Notes: generated by a model not told the origin, from the letters alone. A DNA stretch of 64,000 bases from CALFUK01 sp964450495 (GCA_964450495.1 CAYVFU010000002.1:52203-116202); one strand, 5' to 3'. Numbered from the stretch's first letter, positions 17,589-27,814 are shown. Numbers and translations are program-made.

Positions 17589-17801
17589 CTAGGCAGGTAT
17601 CAATTCATGGCCTCCATTTTTATGCACTAAATTTTGAAAGTGCTCCCAAAGCCATTGAAAACTAAGACTGACATTTACAACAACTTTCCTGTAGATTCCT
17701 CTTACTAAAATTGTTACTTCGTCTTTTACATCTACTCCAATCTTAACTTTTGATGAAGTTACAGTACCATATGCATTTACTTCAATTCCAACGCTTTTAT
17801 T
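17589..17801 (-). pseudogene. Possible gene remnant behind the sulfatase
   Basis: An open minus-strand frame of 70 codons, overlapping the sulfatase 3' end by 25 bases, without a usable ATG. The translation has balanced protein-like composition (VNAYGTVTSSKVKIGVDVKD, then RKVVVNVSLSFQWLWEHF) and ends about 50 bases before the minus-strand terminator. This looks like a degraded or truncated downstream gene, or a frameshifted extension. I do not recognise the family, and chance cannot be excluded at this length. It fills most of the otherwise gene-free stretch 17423-17776. Confidence 0.3.
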
Positions 17802-19354
17802 TTACCATAATCTTTCCCTCTGATTTTTTCAAAATCCGCAATCATACTATGTAACTTTTCAGGTTCTGAGGCAGCTAAGTTATTTTTTTGTTCAAGATCT
17901 TGAGATAGATTATACAATTGAAAATCAGCGGCATTACCCAACTCAATATTTACATTCTTATTAATCGCAGGACCATTGTAAGGTGGGATCATTACCCAAT
18001 CTCCCTTTCTGAATGCAGTGCGGGTGGTTGCTTCTAAAATGATGTCCTCCCTCCCCTGGCTACTGCTTCCCATAAAAACATCGAGTAAATTCTGACTATC
18101 CTCACCCTTTTCACTGCTGCCGACTAAAGCTGCTATTGAAGAAAACAAGTCAATCTGAGAAACCATTGCATCTGAGGTGCCAGGATTGATTTTACCTTTC
18201 CAATAACTCACAAAAGGCACTCTTGTACCAGCTTCAAATAAACTGTACTTTCCTCCTCTCAATCGTCCTGCAGGTTTGTGATCACCAATTTTTTCGACAG
18301 CGTCATCATAGTAACCATCATTGAGCACGGGGCCATTGTCACTAGATAGTAAGATTAATGTATTCTGTAATAAATGTTCTTGCTCCAATGTGTTGATAAG
18401 TTCACCAATACACCAGTCCGCTTCTACAATGACGTCCCCTCTTGGGCCTTGACCTGAACTCCCGACAAATCTTTGATGCGGTGTACGAGGTACGTGTGGC
18501 TGTTGTAAAGAATAATATAAAAAGAACGGCTTTTCTTTATGTTGATTAATGAATTCTTTGGCCTTATCAATAAAGACATCAGCCATATCCTCATCAATCC
18601 ATTTTGCGGAGTCACCACCTTTCATGTAACCTATACGGCCAATGCCATTGACGATGCTGTAGTTATGACCGTGATGCCATTTCATTTTCAGCATTTCGGG
18701 ATTATCCTTTCCTGTAGGTTCTCCAGGGAAGTTGTTTTTGTAATCTATTTGGATGGGATCGTCCGGATCTAATCCTACAACATCGCCATCTTCAATATAG
18801 ACAGTAGGCACTCTGTCTTGAGTAGCTGCCAAAATATACGAGTAGTCAAATCCAACTTCATTCGGTCCGGGAGATATGCGGTTGTTCCAATCGACATTTC
18901 CTACTCCAAGACCTAAGTGCCATTTTCCAACTATACCTGTATGATAGCCTTTTGACTTAAGCATTTTTGGAATCGTTTTCTCAGAAGTACTGATTAACAG
19001 TGGAGCAGTACCAGGTAATATTTTTGCCCGTTCATTCCGCCAAGGATATCGACCTGTCAATAAAGCATATCGACTTGGAGAGCAAGTGGCTGATGAAGCA
19101 TAGCCATTGGTAAACCGTATACCTCCATTTGCAAGCTTGTCCATATTTGGCGTTTGCAGCTGAGTAGCACCATAGACACCCATATCACCATAGCCCAAAT
19201 CATCTAAATATATGATGACAATATTTGGTTGTTGATGACTATCAGATGTATTTGATAAATCGGTTGGTGCTGAGTTATTGTTATTCCCACAGGAGAGGAC
19301 GACTACAAACAGTGGTAAATATAAAATGAGTTTGACAGTTTGAATGGATATCAT
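17777..19354 (-). CDS. Arylsulfatase-type sulfatase, lipoprotein
   Basis: A 525-residue Cys-type sulfatase of the S1 superfamily. A lipoprotein signal ends at LFVVVLSC (lipidated Cys22). Metal-binding YLDDLGYGD (Asp51, Asp52), the modification motif CSPSR (Cys91, converted to formylglycine), GKWHLG (Lys144, His146) and SSDNGPV are all intact, so it should be active if a maturase (anSME or FGE) is present elsewhere. Substrate is not readable; the neighbouring GH117-like and PL7 genes suggest a sulfated algal polysaccharide. It is divergent from the GH117-like gene across 178 bases in which I see no clear operator. Confidence 0.93.
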   Translation of the reverse strand: MISIQTVKLILYLPLFVVVLSCGNNNNSAPTDLSNTSDSHQQPNIVIIYLDDLGYGDMGVYGATQLQTPNMDKLANGGIRFTNGYASSATCSPSRYALLTGRYPWRNERAKILPGTAPLLISTSEKTIPKMLKSKGYHTGIVGKWHLGLGVGNVDWNNRISPGPNEVGFDYSYILAATQDRVPTVYIEDGDVVGLDPDDPIQIDYKNNFPGEPTGKDNPEMLKMKWHHGHNYSIVNGIGRIGYMKGGDSAKWIDEDMADVFIDKAKEFINQHKEKPFFLYYSLQQPHVPRTPHQRFVGSSGQGPRGDVIVEADWCIGELINTLEQEHLLQNTLILLSSDNGPVLNDGYYDDAVEKIGDHKPAGRLRGGKYSLFEAGTRVPFVSYWKGKINPGTSDAMVSQIDLFSSIAALVGSSEKGEDSQNLLDVFMGSSSQGREDIILEATTRTAFRKGDWVMIPPYNGPAINKNVNIELGNAADFQLYNLSQDLEQKNNLAASEPEKLHSMIADFEKIRGKDYGKIKALELK

Positions 19355-19532
19355 GAAGCAATTAGTGTTAGAGATATAATTCAGAAATTACGAATTAAAT
19401 TTTTATAATCTTCCATGAAGGCATGTGTTTGTTTTGTGCTGTGTTCTTATTATCTTTTACTAGGCATTATAATCGACTGGGAAAAATTAGAACCACATTA
19501 CTTGTAATTTTAATATGTACTGAATAAATTTT

Positions 19533-20768
19533 ATGAAACATTCTGCTCTCCAAGCCAATCAACTTTTATCATATTTTCTGATTATCACGTTGTGTTTTAC
19601 CTTGATAAGTTGCCATAAAAAGCAATCAGATTTTGAATCAACATTTCATAAAAAAGAAATCACTGATGTAGATCTTGATAAACTAGGAATAACCAATAAA
19701 AATTATCTCAGCGCTGCCTCGAAAAGAGCCTTAGCATGGCCAGATCTCGGTAACGAATGGTTTGGTGAATTTAAAGTCTATGACCTTAAAGGTGATCTGG
19801 CATATGAAGAAGGAGTTGTGAGAAGAGATCCTAGTGCATTGGTAAAATATGATGGTAAATATTTTGTTTGGTATTCTAAAAGTACAGGACCTTCACAAGG
19901 TTTTGGAGGCGATGTTTTAAAAGAAAAAGTATTTCCCTGGGATAGATGTGATATCTGGTATGCCACTTCAGAAGACGGTTGGACATGGAAAGAAGAAGGT
20001 CCGGCGGTGTTGCGAGGTAAACCAGGATCCTATGATGATCGATCCGTGTTTACTACAGAAATCTTAGAACATGACGGCAAATATTATCTCACCTACCAAA
20101 CCGTAAAGTCCCCTTACAATGTGAGAGTTAAAAATCAAATAGGATTGGCATGGGCAAATTCACCTTACGGTCCTTGGAATAAAACTGAAGAACCAATATT
20201 GAGTCCTGCAGACAATGGCATCTGGAAAGGAGAAGTTCAAGATAGATTTGCCGTAGAGAAGAAAGGAGATTTTGATAGTCATAAAGTACATGACCCATGC
20301 CTGTTAGCGTACAAAGGCAAATTCTATCTCTATTACAAGGGAGAGCAGATGGGAGAAGAAATAACATTTGGAGGAAGACAGATCCGTCATGGTGTAGCCA
20401 TTGCAGACAACCCTCTCGGTCCGTATGTCAAATCACCATATAATCCAATCTCAAATAGCGGACATGAGATATGCGTCTGGCACAGAGAAGGCGGAATAGC
20501 ATCATTAATTACGACTGATGGTCCGGAGAAAAATACACTTCAATGGTCTCCTGATGGAATCAACTTTGAGATAAAATCCGTTATTAAAGGTGCACCACAT
20601 GCCATTGGTTTAAATAGAACGTTAGACACAGAAGTAGCAGGAGAGCCTTTCCTTGCACTTGAATGGGGACTCACACATCAGTACAAGACAAGTGACTACC
20701 AATACATCAGAAGATTCGAGGGAAAAAGAAGAACAATTCATCTTGCAAAAGGCGTAAAGAGAAAATAG
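19533..20768 (+). CDS. GH117-like glycoside hydrolase, lipoprotein
   Basis: 411 residues with a lipoprotein signal (IITLCFTLISC, Cys27). The body is a five-bladed propeller enzyme resembling GH117 (alpha-1,3-anhydro-L-galactosidases of agar breakdown): VVRRDPSALVKYDGKYFVWY, KVFPWDRCDIWYATSEDGW, YDDRSVFTTEILEHDGKYY, HDPCLLAYKGKFYLYYKG and AIADNPLGPY. The RDPSA Asp is the sort of residue used as catalytic base. GH117 has clades with different specificities and related GH43-like families exist, so the substrate (agar, carrageenan or another sulfated glycan) is inferred only. Next to a sulfatase and followed after 101 bases by a PL7 lyase. Confidence 0.8.
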   Translation: MKHSALQANQLLSYFLIITLCFTLISCHKKQSDFESTFHKKEITDVDLDKLGITNKNYLSAASKRALAWPDLGNEWFGEFKVYDLKGDLAYEEGVVRRDPSALVKYDGKYFVWYSKSTGPSQGFGGDVLKEKVFPWDRCDIWYATSEDGWTWKEEGPAVLRGKPGSYDDRSVFTTEILEHDGKYYLTYQTVKSPYNVRVKNQIGLAWANSPYGPWNKTEEPILSPADNGIWKGEVQDRFAVEKKGDFDSHKVHDPCLLAYKGKFYLYYKGEQMGEEITFGGRQIRHGVAIADNPLGPYVKSPYNPISNSGHEICVWHREGGIASLITTDGPEKNTLQWSPDGINFEIKSVIKGAPHAIGLNRTLDTEVAGEPFLALEWGLTHQYKTSDYQYIRRFEGKRRTIHLAKGVKRK

Positions 20769-20869
20769 GACTAGCACCACTGCCAGGAAATTGTCCTTTC
20801 TAAGTTGTTGCAAAAAGAAAAATGGTATAAAAATTATTCTCGTTCCACATTTATTTATCATAATTGCAG

Positions 20870-21919
20870 ATGAATATTATACGCATATTACTTCTACCAA
20901 TATTTTGTATCACATTCTATCAATGTAATGGGATTAATCAAAAGACAGCTTCAAACACAAAGCCGTCAATTAACGCTAAAAAGAAACAACCAAGCGAAGT
21001 CATGCCATCTCTAAATAAATGGAAAATAAAACTAGGCGACGGACAAGACATCAATGATCTAATTGGCTATCAACATGAAGATTACTTTTATGTGGCGAAT
21101 GATGGGACAGATTGGGTAGTATATAAAACACCTAATTCAGGTATTACCTCCAAAAACTCAAACAATACCAGAACAGAACTCCACCAATTCGAAGAATGGA
21201 CTCCTGAAGTAGGAGGTAAATTAACGGGGACTTTAAAAGTGCAACACGTATCTACTTCTGGAGATGCTCGAGTTGCAGCGTCTTATTCTACAGTAGTTGG
21301 TCAAATCCATAGTTCTGAAGGTCATGAAAATGAACCGATAAAAATCTTCTACAAAAAATTTCCTGGCCATACAAATGGTTCTGTTTTTTGGAATTATGAA
21401 ATCAATACTGAAGGCGACAATTCAAAAAGATGGGATTACTCTACAGCCATTTGGGGTTATGACATGTCTGTAGTTGGTAATGAGCCTAATGCTTATCCTG
21501 TTGAACCAAAAGACGGAATCAAATTAGGAGAAGAATTTAGCTATGAAATAAATGTCTACAAAGGAATTATGTACCTGACATTTGAAAGTGAAGGACATCC
21601 TACCAAAACATTTACTAAAAATTTAATTGCTTCTGACTATATCAAAAAGTCTGATCTTCCGAAACAAACCATAGAACTATTCGCTCAGATTGGAAGAGAT
21701 GGAACAGAAAAACCAACAGCTTACGCTAACGAATTACAATATTTCAAACAAGGCGCATACAATCAGACTAATGGGAAAGATCCAAAAACAAATATCGTGT
21801 GGTCTACCGGATCAGCTACATTTGACGGAGACGTAGAAAAGCAATATTCGAATGGAAGTTATACAGAAGTGTGGTTTAAGGAGAGCAGTCTCGGTCCAGG
21901 TGTGCCTCCTTCTCAATAA
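20870..21919 (+). CDS. PL7 family alginate lyase, secreted
   Basis: The ATG at 20870 gives 349 residues with a signal sequence (MNIIRILLLPIFCITFYQC); Cys19 could be lipidated although the lipobox is loose. The catalytic core has the three PL7 signature motifs: RTEL (101-104), QIH (145-147) and YFKQGAYNQ (291-299). QIH in PL7 enzymes usually goes with poly-guluronate or mixed MG alginate rather than poly-mannuronate. The ~45 residues after the last motif are a non-catalytic tail. It ends 28 bases before the assembly gap, so any gene following it is unknown. Confidence 0.92.
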   Translation: MNIIRILLLPIFCITFYQCNGINQKTASNTKPSINAKKKQPSEVMPSLNKWKIKLGDGQDINDLIGYQHEDYFYVANDGTDWVVYKTPNSGITSKNSNNTRTELHQFEEWTPEVGGKLTGTLKVQHVSTSGDARVAASYSTVVGQIHSSEGHENEPIKIFYKKFPGHTNGSVFWNYEINTEGDNSKRWDYSTAIWGYDMSVVGNEPNAYPVEPKDGIKLGEEFSYEINVYKGIMYLTFESEGHPTKTFTKNLIASDYIKKSDLPKQTIELFAQIGRDGTEKPTAYANELQYFKQGAYNQTNGKDPKTNIVWSTGSATFDGDVEKQYSNGSYTEVWFKESSLGPGVPPSQ

Positions 21920-21947
21920 TACCATACTCTAATAAATCGAGAGATGA

Positions 21948-22047
21948 NNNNNNNNNNNNNNNNNNNNNNNNNNNNNNNNNNNNNNNNNNNNNNNNNNNNN
22001 NNNNNNNNNNNNNNNNNNNNNNNNNNNNNNNNNNNNNNNNNNNNNNN
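21948..22047. other. Assembly gap, 100 N
   Basis: Exactly 100 unknown bases, the usual placeholder for a scaffold join of unknown length. The flanks carry no gene end that would be completed across the gap. Order and distance of genes on either side should be treated as provisional. Confidence 0.98.
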
Positions 22048-22263
22048 ACATATAAGGGCCCTTTACAACTAAAAACTGAGACAAAGGTCTCCGTACCTCT
22101 TGCCCTCCTAACACTTACTCCCCAAACAACCACGGATAATTGTTAAAGCCTACCGAATAGTTATATTAATACTCATATTATCTAAAATTGTAATATTTTA
22201 GCACTTGGTTTATAGCACAATATTTGCCTATTCGCCAACGTACTATTCATAATCAATAATGAT

Positions 22264-24786
22264 ATGGCTCAAAAGAAAAAGGCTAAGAAAAAAAAGACAG
22301 ATTCCGAATCAAGGCCAATATTAAAGAAACTGACATTTCTCGCTTGGCTTTTATTCATAGCTGGTTTGATTTTTACCATTCTCGTTTTTGTCTTCATCTC
22401 CGTATCAAAAATGCCGAATACTGAAGAACTAGAAAATCCTAACTACGATTATGCTACCTTGATTATCGCCGACGATGGTCAAACTGAAATAGGGAGATAT
22501 TTTAGAAAAAACAGAGAATCCACTAACTTTTCAGAACTCAACAATCATCTGGTGGATGCGTTAATCTCCACTGAAGATGAGCGATTTTTCGGGCACACTG
22601 GAGTTGATGGAAGAGCAATATTGAGAGCAGTCGCTAATTTGGGTAAGAAAGGTGGTGGAAGTACCATCACTCAACAACTAGGCAAATTATTCTTTACACA
22701 AACATCCAAAAATCCGGTAAAACGGATATATCAAAAACTTCAAGAATGGGTCATTGCCGTCCAGTTCGAAAAAAGATATACTAAAGAAGAGATCATCGCC
22801 ATGTTTCTCAATAAAATGGACTTCAGGTATGATGCTGTAGGAATTGCCTCTGCCGCTAAGACATACTATGGTAAAGACCAAAAACAACTAAACGTAGAAG
22901 AAGCGGCTCTCCTCATAGGCATGTTAAAAAATCCAAGACTTTACGATCCTATTCGAAAACCAGAGAATGCCATGAAACGAAGAGAAGTCGTCTTAGGTCA
23001 AATGGTCAGAACTGGAAAACTCGATAAGGACGCTTACGATTCATTGAGAGTATTACCATTAAAAATGGAAAATTTCAACAGATCAGATCACATTAAAGGA
23101 CTCGCACCATACTTCAGAAGAGAACTGACTAAGGAATTACAGAACATACTAAAAGATCCAAAGCACGCTGACCCAACAGGAAAAAAATATGACTTATACG
23201 GGGATGGCCTAAATATATACGTGACTATAGATGCCAAAATGCAAGCACATGCAGAAGAAGCTATGCATGTTCATATGAAAAAAGTTCAAAGCAATTTTTT
23301 CTCTGCATGGCAAAATAAAGATCCTTGGTCTTATGAGGCAGATTCAAAACAAAAATCGACTCGGCAAAGTAAACTTCGTCAAATGATTGATGAATCAGCT
23401 AGGTATAAAAAATTACGAAACAAATATCTCCAAGGTGTCACCAGTAGAATTTCGGGGGATATAGATAAAGTCCGCTTATGGAATTCGGACATCAAACGTT
23501 TACTTGAAGCCAAAGAAGATCCGGAATACTTAGATCGACTAGTACGAAAAGAATGGATCAGCAAACAGCAAAGAAGCACATACAAAGAAATTTTAGAAAG
23601 CGATCATATTCTTGAACTAATCAATCAGTGGAATAAGTTAGAGAGAGTTGCTAAAAATGATTTCTCAAAAAAGACTAAAATGAAGGTCTTTGCTTACACA
23701 CCTAGTGGAGAAAAAGAAGTGACTATGAGTCCACTTGATTCCATTAAATATCATGGTGAACATTTACAGCTAGGATCAATCTCGATAGAACCTAAGAGCG
23801 GTTACATAAAAACTTGGGTTGGCGGTGTTGGATTTAAATATTTTAAAAATGACCACATCACTAATAATCGACAAGTTGGGTCTACCATAAAGCCGCTAAT
23901 CTATATGCAGGCAATGCAACAATGGGCAATGTCTCCGTGCACCAAAGTGATTGATCAACGATATTGCATTGATAAAAACGACCCTAACTTTTCTATCTCT
24001 GCAACTTGGTGTCCAGAAAACAGTAGAAAGACCTATAGTGGTGATAAATTTACTCTTTATGATGCATTGAAAAATTCGCTTAATTCTGTCTCAGCATATC
24101 TTATGAAAGAGATCGGTAATGTAGAGCGTGTAAGAGAGTTAGCAGAAAGTATGGGAATAGAGAAAGATAAAATACCTCCATATCCTTCAATTGCTTTAGG
24201 TACACCTGATCTGTCTGTTATGGAGATGACTGGAGCTTATAATACACTCGCTAATAAAGGTGTCTATGTAGAACCAACATTTATAAAGCGCATTGAAGAC
24301 AAAGAAGGAAAGGTTATTTATCAAGCAAACCCAAAGCGACGAAAAGCACTTGACGAACAATATGCTTACCTCATGACTGACATGCTAAAACATGCAACCT
24401 CACATCGAAGCTGGGAAATGGAAACAGAGTTTGGCGGTAAGACTGGTACAACTGATGACTATAGAGATGGCTGGTTTATGGGCATTACTCCTGGACTTGT
24501 CGTTGGTACGTGGGTCGGCGGCGATAACCAATGGATCAGGTTTTTAAACCTCGATTTAGGTCAAGGAGGAGTCATGGCACGTCCATTCTTTTTTGAATTT
24601 ATGCGTCGTGTTGAAAGAGACCCGTCACTAGGATTCGATAAGACAGCAGTATTCGAACCGCCAGAAGAAGGCTTAAGCATTGAAACTAACTGTGACTTAT
24701 ACAGTGCACTAGAACAGCCAACTCAAGCACCAGAAGATGAAATGGATGAAGAATTCGAAGAAGAGTTTGAGGATGAATTCAACTAA
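22264..24786 (+). CDS. Class A penicillin-binding protein (PBP1A-type)
   Basis: Bifunctional peptidoglycan glycosyltransferase/transpeptidase of 840 residues. A Lys-rich cytosolic N-terminus (MAQKKKAKKKK) precedes one transmembrane helix (about 24-47). The GT51 domain has EDERFFGHTGVD (catalytic Glu104) and GGSTITQQLGK (130-140). The transpeptidase has STIK (Ser540-Lys543), SLN (605-607) and KTGTT (726-730). Between them lies a ~130-residue Lys/Glu-rich helical stretch (about 325-475). The C-terminus is strongly acidic (DEMDEEFEEEFEDEF). It is a paralogue of the PBP at 53169-55814 with the same motif numbering in the transpeptidase. The 216 bases between the gap and the ATG show only a near-consensus -7 box (AATATTTG). 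Confidence 0.94.
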   Translation: MAQKKKAKKKKTDSESRPILKKLTFLAWLLFIAGLIFTILVFVFISVSKMPNTEELENPNYDYATLIIADDGQTEIGRYFRKNRESTNFSELNNHLVDALISTEDERFFGHTGVDGRAILRAVANLGKKGGGSTITQQLGKLFFTQTSKNPVKRIYQKLQEWVIAVQFEKRYTKEEIIAMFLNKMDFRYDAVGIASAAKTYYGKDQKQLNVEEAALLIGMLKNPRLYDPIRKPENAMKRREVVLGQMVRTGKLDKDAYDSLRVLPLKMENFNRSDHIKGLAPYFRRELTKELQNILKDPKHADPTGKKYDLYGDGLNIYVTIDAKMQAHAEEAMHVHMKKVQSNFFSAWQNKDPWSYEADSKQKSTRQSKLRQMIDESARYKKLRNKYLQGVTSRISGDIDKVRLWNSDIKRLLEAKEDPEYLDRLVRKEWISKQQRSTYKEILESDHILELINQWNKLERVAKNDFSKKTKMKVFAYTPSGEKEVTMSPLDSIKYHGEHLQLGSISIEPKSGYIKTWVGGVGFKYFKNDHITNNRQVGSTIKPLIYMQAMQQWAMSPCTKVIDQRYCIDKNDPNFSISATWCPENSRKTYSGDKFTLYDALKNSLNSVSAYLMKEIGNVERVRELAESMGIEKDKIPPYPSIALGTPDLSVMEMTGAYNTLANKGVYVEPTFIKRIEDKEGKVIYQANPKRRKALDEQYAYLMTDMLKHATSHRSWEMETEFGGKTGTTDDYRDGWFMGITPGLVVGTWVGGDNQWIRFLNLDLGQGGVMARPFFFEFMRRVERDPSLGFDKTAVFEPPEEGLSIETNCDLYSALEQPTQAPEDEMDEEFEEEFEDEFN

Positions 24787-24828
24787 ATAAGTGGGCATTA
24801 GAAGCCTTTTAACTCCATATCAGTCAAA

Positions 24829-24850
24829 ATATCCCTATAATTAGGGATAT
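24829..24850. repeat. Short perfect palindrome
   Basis: Nine-base arms ATATCCCTA / TAGGGATAT around a 4-base loop. It lies 43 bases after the PBP stop, is AT-rich and is not followed by a T run, so it is either a weak accessory hairpin or a protein-binding site. Confidence 0.5.
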
Positions 24851-24911
24851 GATACCATTTAAGTATCTCATATATTTGTCACGACACTGATACAAGAACG
24901 AACTTCCATAA

Positions 24912-24944
24912 AAAAGAGAGTCATACAGGATGTGACTCTCTTTT
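24912..24944. terminator. Bidirectional intrinsic terminator
   Basis: A perfect 12-base stem (24912-24923 with 24933-24944) with a 9-base loop, A-rich on the left and T-rich on the right, followed by TTTTACTTTTTT-like sequence on the plus strand and TTTTTATGG on the minus strand. It stands between convergent genes (PBP on plus, large secreted protein on minus) and can serve both. Confidence 0.85.
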
Positions 24945-25027
24945 ACTTTTTTATAAATGAGTCTCAACCTATTTTAGCATTGATCTTAATCTAATTAATG
25001 GGGGTGACCCATAAATCAAATATCTAT

Positions 25028-27814
25028 TTAATTACACGGGTCTATCAGAGCATGAAATGTTGCACCCTGCCTTACCTCAAAATCCGACCCTAATGAAATC
25101 ATACTTGACCGAAAATCAACGATCTGTGGAGACAACACTTGGCCATTTGAATTGATGGACAAACTACTTTGATAAACATTAGTAGGAATTGTCTGATTCA
25201 AGATGCTTAATGTAGAAACACAAGATGCGTTATTTGCACAGTATCGAATCCATAATCGTGGCGCAGAGGCTGCACAGTTTGTATGTCTTTCTGCAGTTTG
25301 GCTACCCAAACCTTCAATGATAAATGCCATAGCATTATTGTCAGACCATGAATTTTGATTGACTATTTCTTGTACGACTTCAGAAATATCTGCTGTTCTA
25401 TGTTCTGCAAAAGCAACATCTCTAACAGTCCAATCATCAAAACTCCAATTAACAGAATTTACAGTTTTAATACGCTGACTGATGTTAAATGGTGTTGCAA
25501 TAAATGCAGAGGCATTACCAATAGCTTCTCCCCATAAGGTCAGGCTACTAGTTTGCGACACATCTGTCTCATCGACTACGAATTGGACATATGCTTCTTG
25601 AATAGTTGCTCCATTTGGAATGCCTAAATCTAAAAATCTAAGTCCAATGACTTGATTGCCTGTAGTACCAGTATCAAATGTGAGTTCTAAATCACTGCTT
25701 CCATTATTTACTGTACCAGTGACATACTCTTCTGCACTATCTGAAGAACTTGCTGCATCATCAGTTGTCAATTGTTCATCACAAGCACAAGCAGGATGAT
25801 CTGGAAGTATATCACACAATTCAATTTTACCAAGTTTCCCTCTATTTGGATTGTCGTTGTTGTCTTCATCGATCGTATAAATGGTATTGTTGTCAGCGAA
25901 AGCCACTGCTTCTCTTTGCCAGTGTAAGCCAGATGGAAAATCAATTGCTGTTATCGTACCGTCAAGAAAAATCCCTGGTGTAAAATCTGTCACCAACCAA
26001 AATCGCCTACCCCACAGCATCACCAATGTCTGTCCATCAGGGCTCAAATCTGCTGAAGCAATTTTATATTGATCAATGGGTTCGTTCGGAAAATTTGGAT
26101 TTAAATCTATCGTGTACAATTGAGTAGCAGTATACTGACTACCAGGATTTGGAGAGGCTGGAATTTTGTAAATATGCGCCTTGCCAGCTAGAGGATTATT
26201 TGAATCAGATTTATTGTTTTTTGGAATTAAATAAATGTCATTGTTCCAATAAAACATTGATTCTGTATCACCAGCAACACCATCATTAGGATACCTAAAG
26301 TTGATGACTTCGGCTGTATAATCAGTATCACAAAAGTAAAGTGGATTCTTTATTTTATAAATGTGCAAATCAGTATATGGACTATTGCCGCTACCAAATT
26401 CACCAACATACATATTGCCATCATCATCTATCGCCATGTCTTCCCAATCTACATTTTGGATACCGGGAATGTATACTTCACGAAGTAAATTACCATTGGC
26501 ATCTAGCTCATACAGAATACTATCATTTGGAGGATCATTTCCTTGCTTGTCATTATGGGTCCAAAAATTACCATAATGATTGACTATAAGTCCAGATGCA
26601 TGATACACATCGAAAGGCAAATCAGCGCACAACACTGGTTCATACTCTGGCAATGTACCTGTACAAGGCATAAGATCTAGTCTGCCTTCTCCAAACAATG
26701 ACGGATTCGTAGTAACATTAGTTGTTGATGCATTCCAGCCTAGTCTCGCTTCGCGGTCGTTACCTCCATTGTCGTCATCATTCGCTTGAACATCTATCCC
26801 AATCACATTTCCTTGGACGCCATTTCCAATCAATGACCATGGCAATAAAATTTCAAACGTATAACCATTTGCTGTATTGACAAAATCAGCAACAGCACCA
26901 GTAGGGTTTACTTGTCCCGCTGAGACATGATAAATATCTGGGTCATTCCATCTAAATAAAAAATGATGATCATCAACCCCATCGTAGGTGTTAGATTTAT
27001 CATTTCCAATATCCAAAAACAATTCGACTCCATCATCGAAGGACTCAAATCCTACAGGTGAATCATTGACCAAAAAATCATCACTGACATTTACCACTAA
27101 GTATATATTAGTCTCATCCCAAATAGCTTTGTAATAAGCAGAAAAATCAGCTGTAGAGGCAACGCCTCCATCTATAGCTTGAGTCAAATCATACTGGATA
27201 GCTGGTGTCCAGATTCCACCTTCCGTACCATTTATACCAGGAACGGAAAGAGTTTTGCAGAATAATGCCTCAGATGTGCTCGCAGTACAAAATTCTTTAA
27301 TGGATACATTATCGAGGTTGAATGTTCCAATAATATTCCCATAATTGAAATACAAAAACACGTCTTCTGTAATGTTAGGAGTGAATGTGTGGGTATAACT
27401 TTGCCAAGAATCTGTAAGTGAAACAGTTCCTCCAGAAATGAAATCATTATCATTTGCAGCATTCATCCCAAAAGACATTTCAATAGATCCTACAGATTTT
27501 CTAGCATCAAATGTTAGCTCATAAGTGACACCAGCAGTAAGCGAAATCAGTTCTCTTTTAATTTGAATATCCCAAGGATTGACACCCAAGGTAGTAACAG
27601 AAACTTCAGCAGACAAAAAGCCATCAGTAGAAGTGGCATTAGTGGTTGTAAAATTAGCTACACCTCCATTCGCTGTTCGAGTACTCCAATCAGTATAGTT
27701 TGCTTCAAAAGAGTGATTGGTCGAAATTAAGTTTGTTGTGTTACATTGACTAATTAGGGAAGTTGTAAAAAAGCTAAACGCTATTATAGTCAATAGAATT
27801 CTGAGAAAAGTCAT
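25028..27814 (-). CDS. Large secreted multidomain protein with CBM9-like and propeller regions and a C-terminal sorting-like domain
   Basis: ATG at 27814 gives 928 residues and a good signal peptide (MTFLRILLTIIAFSFFTTSL); a longer start adds 14 residues in front. Order: a jelly-roll carbohydrate-binding-like domain (about 30-175, SFEANYTDWSTR through FNLDNVSIKEF); a CBM9/DOMON-like domain (about 180-380, AIWDETNIYLVVNVSDDFL, FDDGVELFLDIGND); a propeller-like region (about 400-670, DWEDMAIDDDGNMYVGEFG); a DNRLRE-like beta domain (about 685-870); and a last ~50-residue domain ending FEVRQGATFHALIDPCN. The last domain also closes the protein at 42519-44174, which suggests a secretion or anchoring tag. 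No catalytic residues identified. Confidence 0.8.
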   Translation of the reverse strand: MTFLRILLTIIAFSFFTTSLISQCNTTNLISTNHSFEANYTDWSTRTANGGVANFTTTNATSTDGFLSAEVSVTTLGVNPWDIQIKRELISLTAGVTYELTFDARKSVGSIEMSFGMNAANDNDFISGGTVSLTDSWQSYTHTFTPNITEDVFLYFNYGNIIGTFNLDNVSIKEFCTASTSEALFCKTLSVPGINGTEGGIWTPAIQYDLTQAIDGGVASTADFSAYYKAIWDETNIYLVVNVSDDFLVNDSPVGFESFDDGVELFLDIGNDKSNTYDGVDDHHFLFRWNDPDIYHVSAGQVNPTGAVADFVNTANGYTFEILLPWSLIGNGVQGNVIGIDVQANDDDNGGNDREARLGWNASTTNVTTNPSLFGEGRLDLMPCTGTLPEYEPVLCADLPFDVYHASGLIVNHYGNFWTHNDKQGNDPPNDSILYELDANGNLLREVYIPGIQNVDWEDMAIDDDGNMYVGEFGSGNSPYTDLHIYKIKNPLYFCDTDYTAEVINFRYPNDGVAGDTESMFYWNNDIYLIPKNNKSDSNNPLAGKAHIYKIPASPNPGSQYTATQLYTIDLNPNFPNEPIDQYKIASADLSPDGQTLVMLWGRRFWLVTDFTPGIFLDGTITAIDFPSGLHWQREAVAFADNNTIYTIDEDNNDNPNRGKLGKIELCDILPDHPACACDEQLTTDDAASSSDSAEEYVTGTVNNGSSDLELTFDTGTTGNQVIGLRFLDLGIPNGATIQEAYVQFVVDETDVSQTSSLTLWGEAIGNASAFIATPFNISQRIKTVNSVNWSFDDWTVRDVAFAEHRTADISEVVQEIVNQNSWSDNNAMAFIIEGLGSQTAERHTNCAASAPRLWIRYCANNASCVSTLSILNQTIPTNVYQSSLSINSNGQVLSPQIVDFRSSMISLGSDFEVRQGATFHALIDPCN

